Shown here piece after piece: positions 5,059-5,384 of a stretch of DNA of 5,384 nt. The notes beneath the pieces are model-generated. The model searched no databases. It saw nothing but the letters and a program-made list of their open reading frames with translations, and was not told the origin of the DNA. Source of the DNA: CAYVDH01 sp964450355 (lineage in GTDB: Bacteria; Bacteroidota; Bacteroidia; NS11-12g; UBA955); the NCBI GenBank assembly GCA_964450355.1, contig CAYVDH010000213.1, positions 1 through 5,384 on the forward strand, read 5' to 3'. The number at the start of each line of letters is the position of its first letter. The first letter of the stretch is position 1. The position numbers and the translations under genes are program-made.

Positions 5059-5193
5059 TTACTTAAGCGAATCCAATGGACTTTGCACTCTTTGAATGTT
5101 TCGTTTGCTTACATGTGTAAAACGTTCCGTGGTTTTACAGTCGTTATGACCTAATAGTTCCTGAATGATGATGAGATAGGTACAGGCTTTCAT
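5059..5193 (-). pseudogene. Tyrosine recombinase C-terminal remnant (repeat unit C)
   Basis: A 44-codon open frame from ATG 5193-5191 to TAA 5061-5059 reads YLIIIQELLGHNDCKTTERF, then THVSKRNIQRVQSPLDSLK. This is the complete last segment of a tyrosine recombinase, with LGH holding the late catalytic His. The nucleophile position, tyrosine in the usual TTExYTHVS, is phenylalanine here (TTERFTHVS). The core domain with the Arg, Lys and HxxR residues is absent, and an in-frame stop lies two codons upstream of the ATG. The fragment therefore cannot be active. It ends 63 bases before the metalloprotease start on the same strand, as if the cargo had been placed directly behind the 3' end of a recombinase gene. 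It is better preserved than the copy at 2140-2265. Confidence 0.8.
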
Positions 5194-5199
5194 CAGTAT

Positions 5200-5247
5200 T
5201 TACAAAATTTTAGCAATGAAATCGGTGGCAATATAACAACTATTCAT
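5200..5247 (-). other. Conserved 15-codon micro-ORF in repeat unit C
   Basis: Reads MNSCYIATDFIAKIL and TAA, with GGGGG 4 bases before the ATG. It is the counterpart of 2261-2308. Three of the six base differences between copies (Ala, Leu and stop codons) leave the product unchanged. It ends 6 bases before the ATG of the recombinase remnant. Confidence 0.35.
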
Positions 5248-5269
5248 TTATCCCCCAATAGTTTGAAAA
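5209..5269. repeat. 61 bp conserved block, copy 2 of 2 (unit C)
   Basis: Matches 2270-2330 at 55 of 61 positions without gaps. It is more conserved than the neighbouring recombinase-tail DNA, where QELLGH codons differ at 5 of 18 bases, so something other than the old recombinase frame seems to be keeping it. Confidence 0.85.
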
Positions 5270-5291
5270 TATATTTTACCACATTAACCAC

Positions 5292-5326
5292 AAAAAAGCC
5301 CTCACCTTCCCAGGCAAGGGCTTTTT
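5292..5326. terminator. Bidirectional intrinsic terminator (unit C)
   Basis: AAAAAAGCCCT pairs with AGGGCTTTTT. The loop (TTCCCA) differs from ATTTCC in the other two copies while the stem is kept, which supports selection for the hairpin. Confidence 0.75.
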
Positions 5327-5384
5327 CGTAATACAGTTCACCGTTGTCTAATTTCTACTTAACTCTAAACTGATAAGGATCAGA
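5292..5384. repeat. ~80 bp terminator-containing repeat, copy 3 of 3 (unit C, runs off window)
   Basis: Aligns with 2350-2429 and 3312-3390, and continues to the last base with GGATCAGA, as in unit B. The 20 bp boundary element expected about 140-180 bases past the terminator would lie beyond the window. Confidence 0.85.

Noticed and set aside
2340..5384. CRISPR array
   Set aside because: The repeats are ~80 bp, only three, 1-2 kb apart and separated by genes, with no short regular spacers.

Overview
The window is AT-rich accessory DNA, most likely from a member of the Bacteroidota. The clues are A-rich leaders without clear Shine-Dalgarno sites before most genes, a SPOR-like domain behind a coiled coil with repeated D-S-L/I triplets, and general composition. 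Genus cannot be told from this sequence. All recognisable genes lie on the minus strand, so gene order below runs from high to low coordinates.

Layout in transcription order. (1) 5384-5059: repeat unit C, with an ~80 bp terminator block, a 61 bp conserved block and a 44-codon leftover of the C-terminus of a tyrosine recombinase. (2) 4995-3637: a 452-residue zinc metalloprotease of the metzincin type (pappalysin/M43-like) joined to a C-terminal C1q-like domain, with no signal peptide. (3) 3591-3550: a GC-rich imperfect palindrome. (4) 3508-3312: repeat unit B. (5) 3063-2701: a 120-residue protein with four membrane helices. (6) 2666-2639: a weaker palindrome. (7) 2585-2140: repeat unit A, again with the terminator block, the 61 bp block and a decayed recombinase tail. 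(8) 2077-1793 and 1789-350: a small two-helix membrane protein, then a 479-residue HTH / transmembrane / coiled-coil / SPOR-like protein in the same frame and almost touching. (9) 326-283: a palindrome flanked by AAC and GTT, which looks like an integron attC site. (10) 241-122 and 122-1: a possible small ORF overlapping (TAATG) the start of hsdM, the type I restriction-modification methylase subunit, which runs off the window.

The most interesting feature is the regular architecture. Each cargo block is followed 18 to 46 bp after its stop codon by a palindrome and is separated from the next by a conserved spacer holding a bidirectional terminator. In two of three spacers there is also a recombinase-tail remnant just upstream of the cargo. 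This resembles a gene-cassette array (integron-like), or serial insertion next to the 3' end of a tyrosine recombinase gene. The cargo (restriction-modification, HTH-membrane sensor pair, metalloprotease-C1q fusion, small membrane protein) is typical of accessory or conflict islands. The cassette interpretation is inference; the repeats, the palindromes and the recombinase-tail reading frames can be read directly in the sequence.
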